A stretch of 6,252 nucleotides of DNA from Phycisphaerae bacterium. Lineage in GTDB: Bacteria; Planctomycetota; Phycisphaerae; UBA1845; PWPN01. The notes beneath the pieces are model-generated. The model was not told where the DNA came from. It did not search any database and saw nothing but the letters and a program-made list of their open reading frames with translations. Positions 5,862 through 6,252 of the stretch are shown one piece after another. The position numbers and the translations under genes are program-made. Where the stretch lies: positions 1-6,252 of the forward strand of contig PWPN01000147.1 in NCBI GenBank assembly GCA_003557125.1, in the 5' to 3' direction. Every line of letters begins with the position of its first letter. Position 1 is the stretch's first letter.

Positions 5862-6252
5862 CGGGACGGCGGGGTGGGCCTGAAGGGCAAGGTCCGGTCG
5901 CTGCTCGAGCTCGAATCGGGCAGCAATGACCCGATGGCCATCTTTCCAGCTGGCTTCAGCTTGTGCCGATGTTCCTGCTCCAAATGTCCATCGGGGTCGT
6001 TGTCGGGCTCTTCGTCGGCAGGCTCGCGGTGCATCTGCTCAACGTCGTCCGCCTGGACTATAACGGACTCTATCCGGTACTCACGATCAGCATCGTGGTG
6101 ATCGTGTTCGGTCTGGCGGCGACGCTGGCCGGCATCGTGATGGGCAACTGCACGTTACTGAGCAGGCGCCCATTGCTCAGCTTCCACGACGGGCTGGGCT
6201 GGCTGATGCAGATCGGCATGTTCCTGGTACTGGGCCTGCTCGTGTTTCCGTC
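5862..6252 (+). pseudogene. NhaP2/CvrA-like K+/H+ antiporter remnant with internal deletions
   Basis: Members of this CPA1 family exchange K+ or Na+ for protons across the inner membrane and help control cell volume and pH. A first piece (5862-5945, frame 3) reads GLKGKVRSLLELESGSNDPMAIF and contains the hallmark SGSNDP motif with the ion-binding Asp. A second piece (5945 to the edge, frame 2) reads SSWLQLVPMFLLQMSIG, RLDYNGLYPVLT, GIVMGN, LLSFHDGLGWLMQIGMF and LGLLVFPS. About 12-15 residues normally lie between the two pieces, so a frame-breaking deletion sits near 5943-5948. Within the second piece, AATL is followed at once by AGIVMGN at about 6127, where family members have some ten residues of the form GGSGFLAVYL; this loss is in frame. 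The roughly 130 residues expected before the first piece are absent or reduced to a possible scrap at 5791-5861. The GTG at 5874 is therefore not a genuine start. The rest of the gene lies beyond the window. Confidence 0.8.

Noticed and set aside
5874..6101. A 75-residue protein starting at GTG 5874.
   Set aside because: It starts inside the antiporter and leaves the homologous frame after DPMAIF at 5945; the rest is frameshifted sequence.
1..6252. CRISPR array, tRNA or rRNA genes.
   Set aside because: No regularly spaced long repeats, no cloverleaf-like sequence ending in CCA, and no conserved rRNA stretches were found on reading both strands.

Overview
The window looks chromosomal and comes from a Gram-negative-type (diderm) bacterium. 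Genes sampled by eye are about 60% GC. The mix of secreted DUF11-repeat proteins, remnants of the periplasmic-glucan genes opgG/opgH and a CPA1-type cation/proton antiporter remnant needs an outer membrane and periplasm. Large DUF11/Ig-like secreted proteins are common in Planctomycetota, so that phylum is my leading guess, but only a weak one; a proteobacterium or another diderm is possible.

Left half (1-3140, minus strand): two tandem, related, intact secreted DUF11 proteins. The upstream gene (870-3140) encodes a 756-residue protein with a lipoprotein-like leader, two Ig-like domains and four DUF11 repeats. The downstream gene (1-677, running off the left edge) encodes a Sec-exported protein that begins almost directly with DUF11 repeats. 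The 192-base gap between them carries a strong 12-bp hairpin and a second, weaker one. Long plus-strand open frames across both genes are shadows.

Middle (3141-3846): a 706-base stretch of lower GC (40-50% in sampled lines) without a recognisable gene. It holds two near-palindromes 61 bp apart that together form a long inverted repeat, three copies of GGGTATTT, and one weak 50-codon ORF with a good ribosome binding site.

Right half (3847-6252): decayed or rearranged genes linked to osmotic adaptation. On the minus strand, the first ~131 codons of opgG are joined out of frame to the last ~431 codons of opgH, at a point near 5138-5143. The simplest reading is one deletion of roughly 2.3 kb that removed the end of opgG and the start of opgH. 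On the plus strand from about 5862 to the edge lies an NhaP2/CvrA-like K+/H+ antiporter fragment with no recognisable normal N-terminus, a frame-breaking internal deletion near 5945 and a probable in-frame deletion near 6127. Both flanks of each junction are otherwise open and well conserved, so these are recent losses or assembly errors.

I see no RNA gene, CRISPR array or complete mobile element, and no convincing new multi-gene system. The observations most worth checking are the opgG-opgH deletion junction, the joint decay of two osmotic-adaptation loci, and the repeat-rich intergenic control regions.
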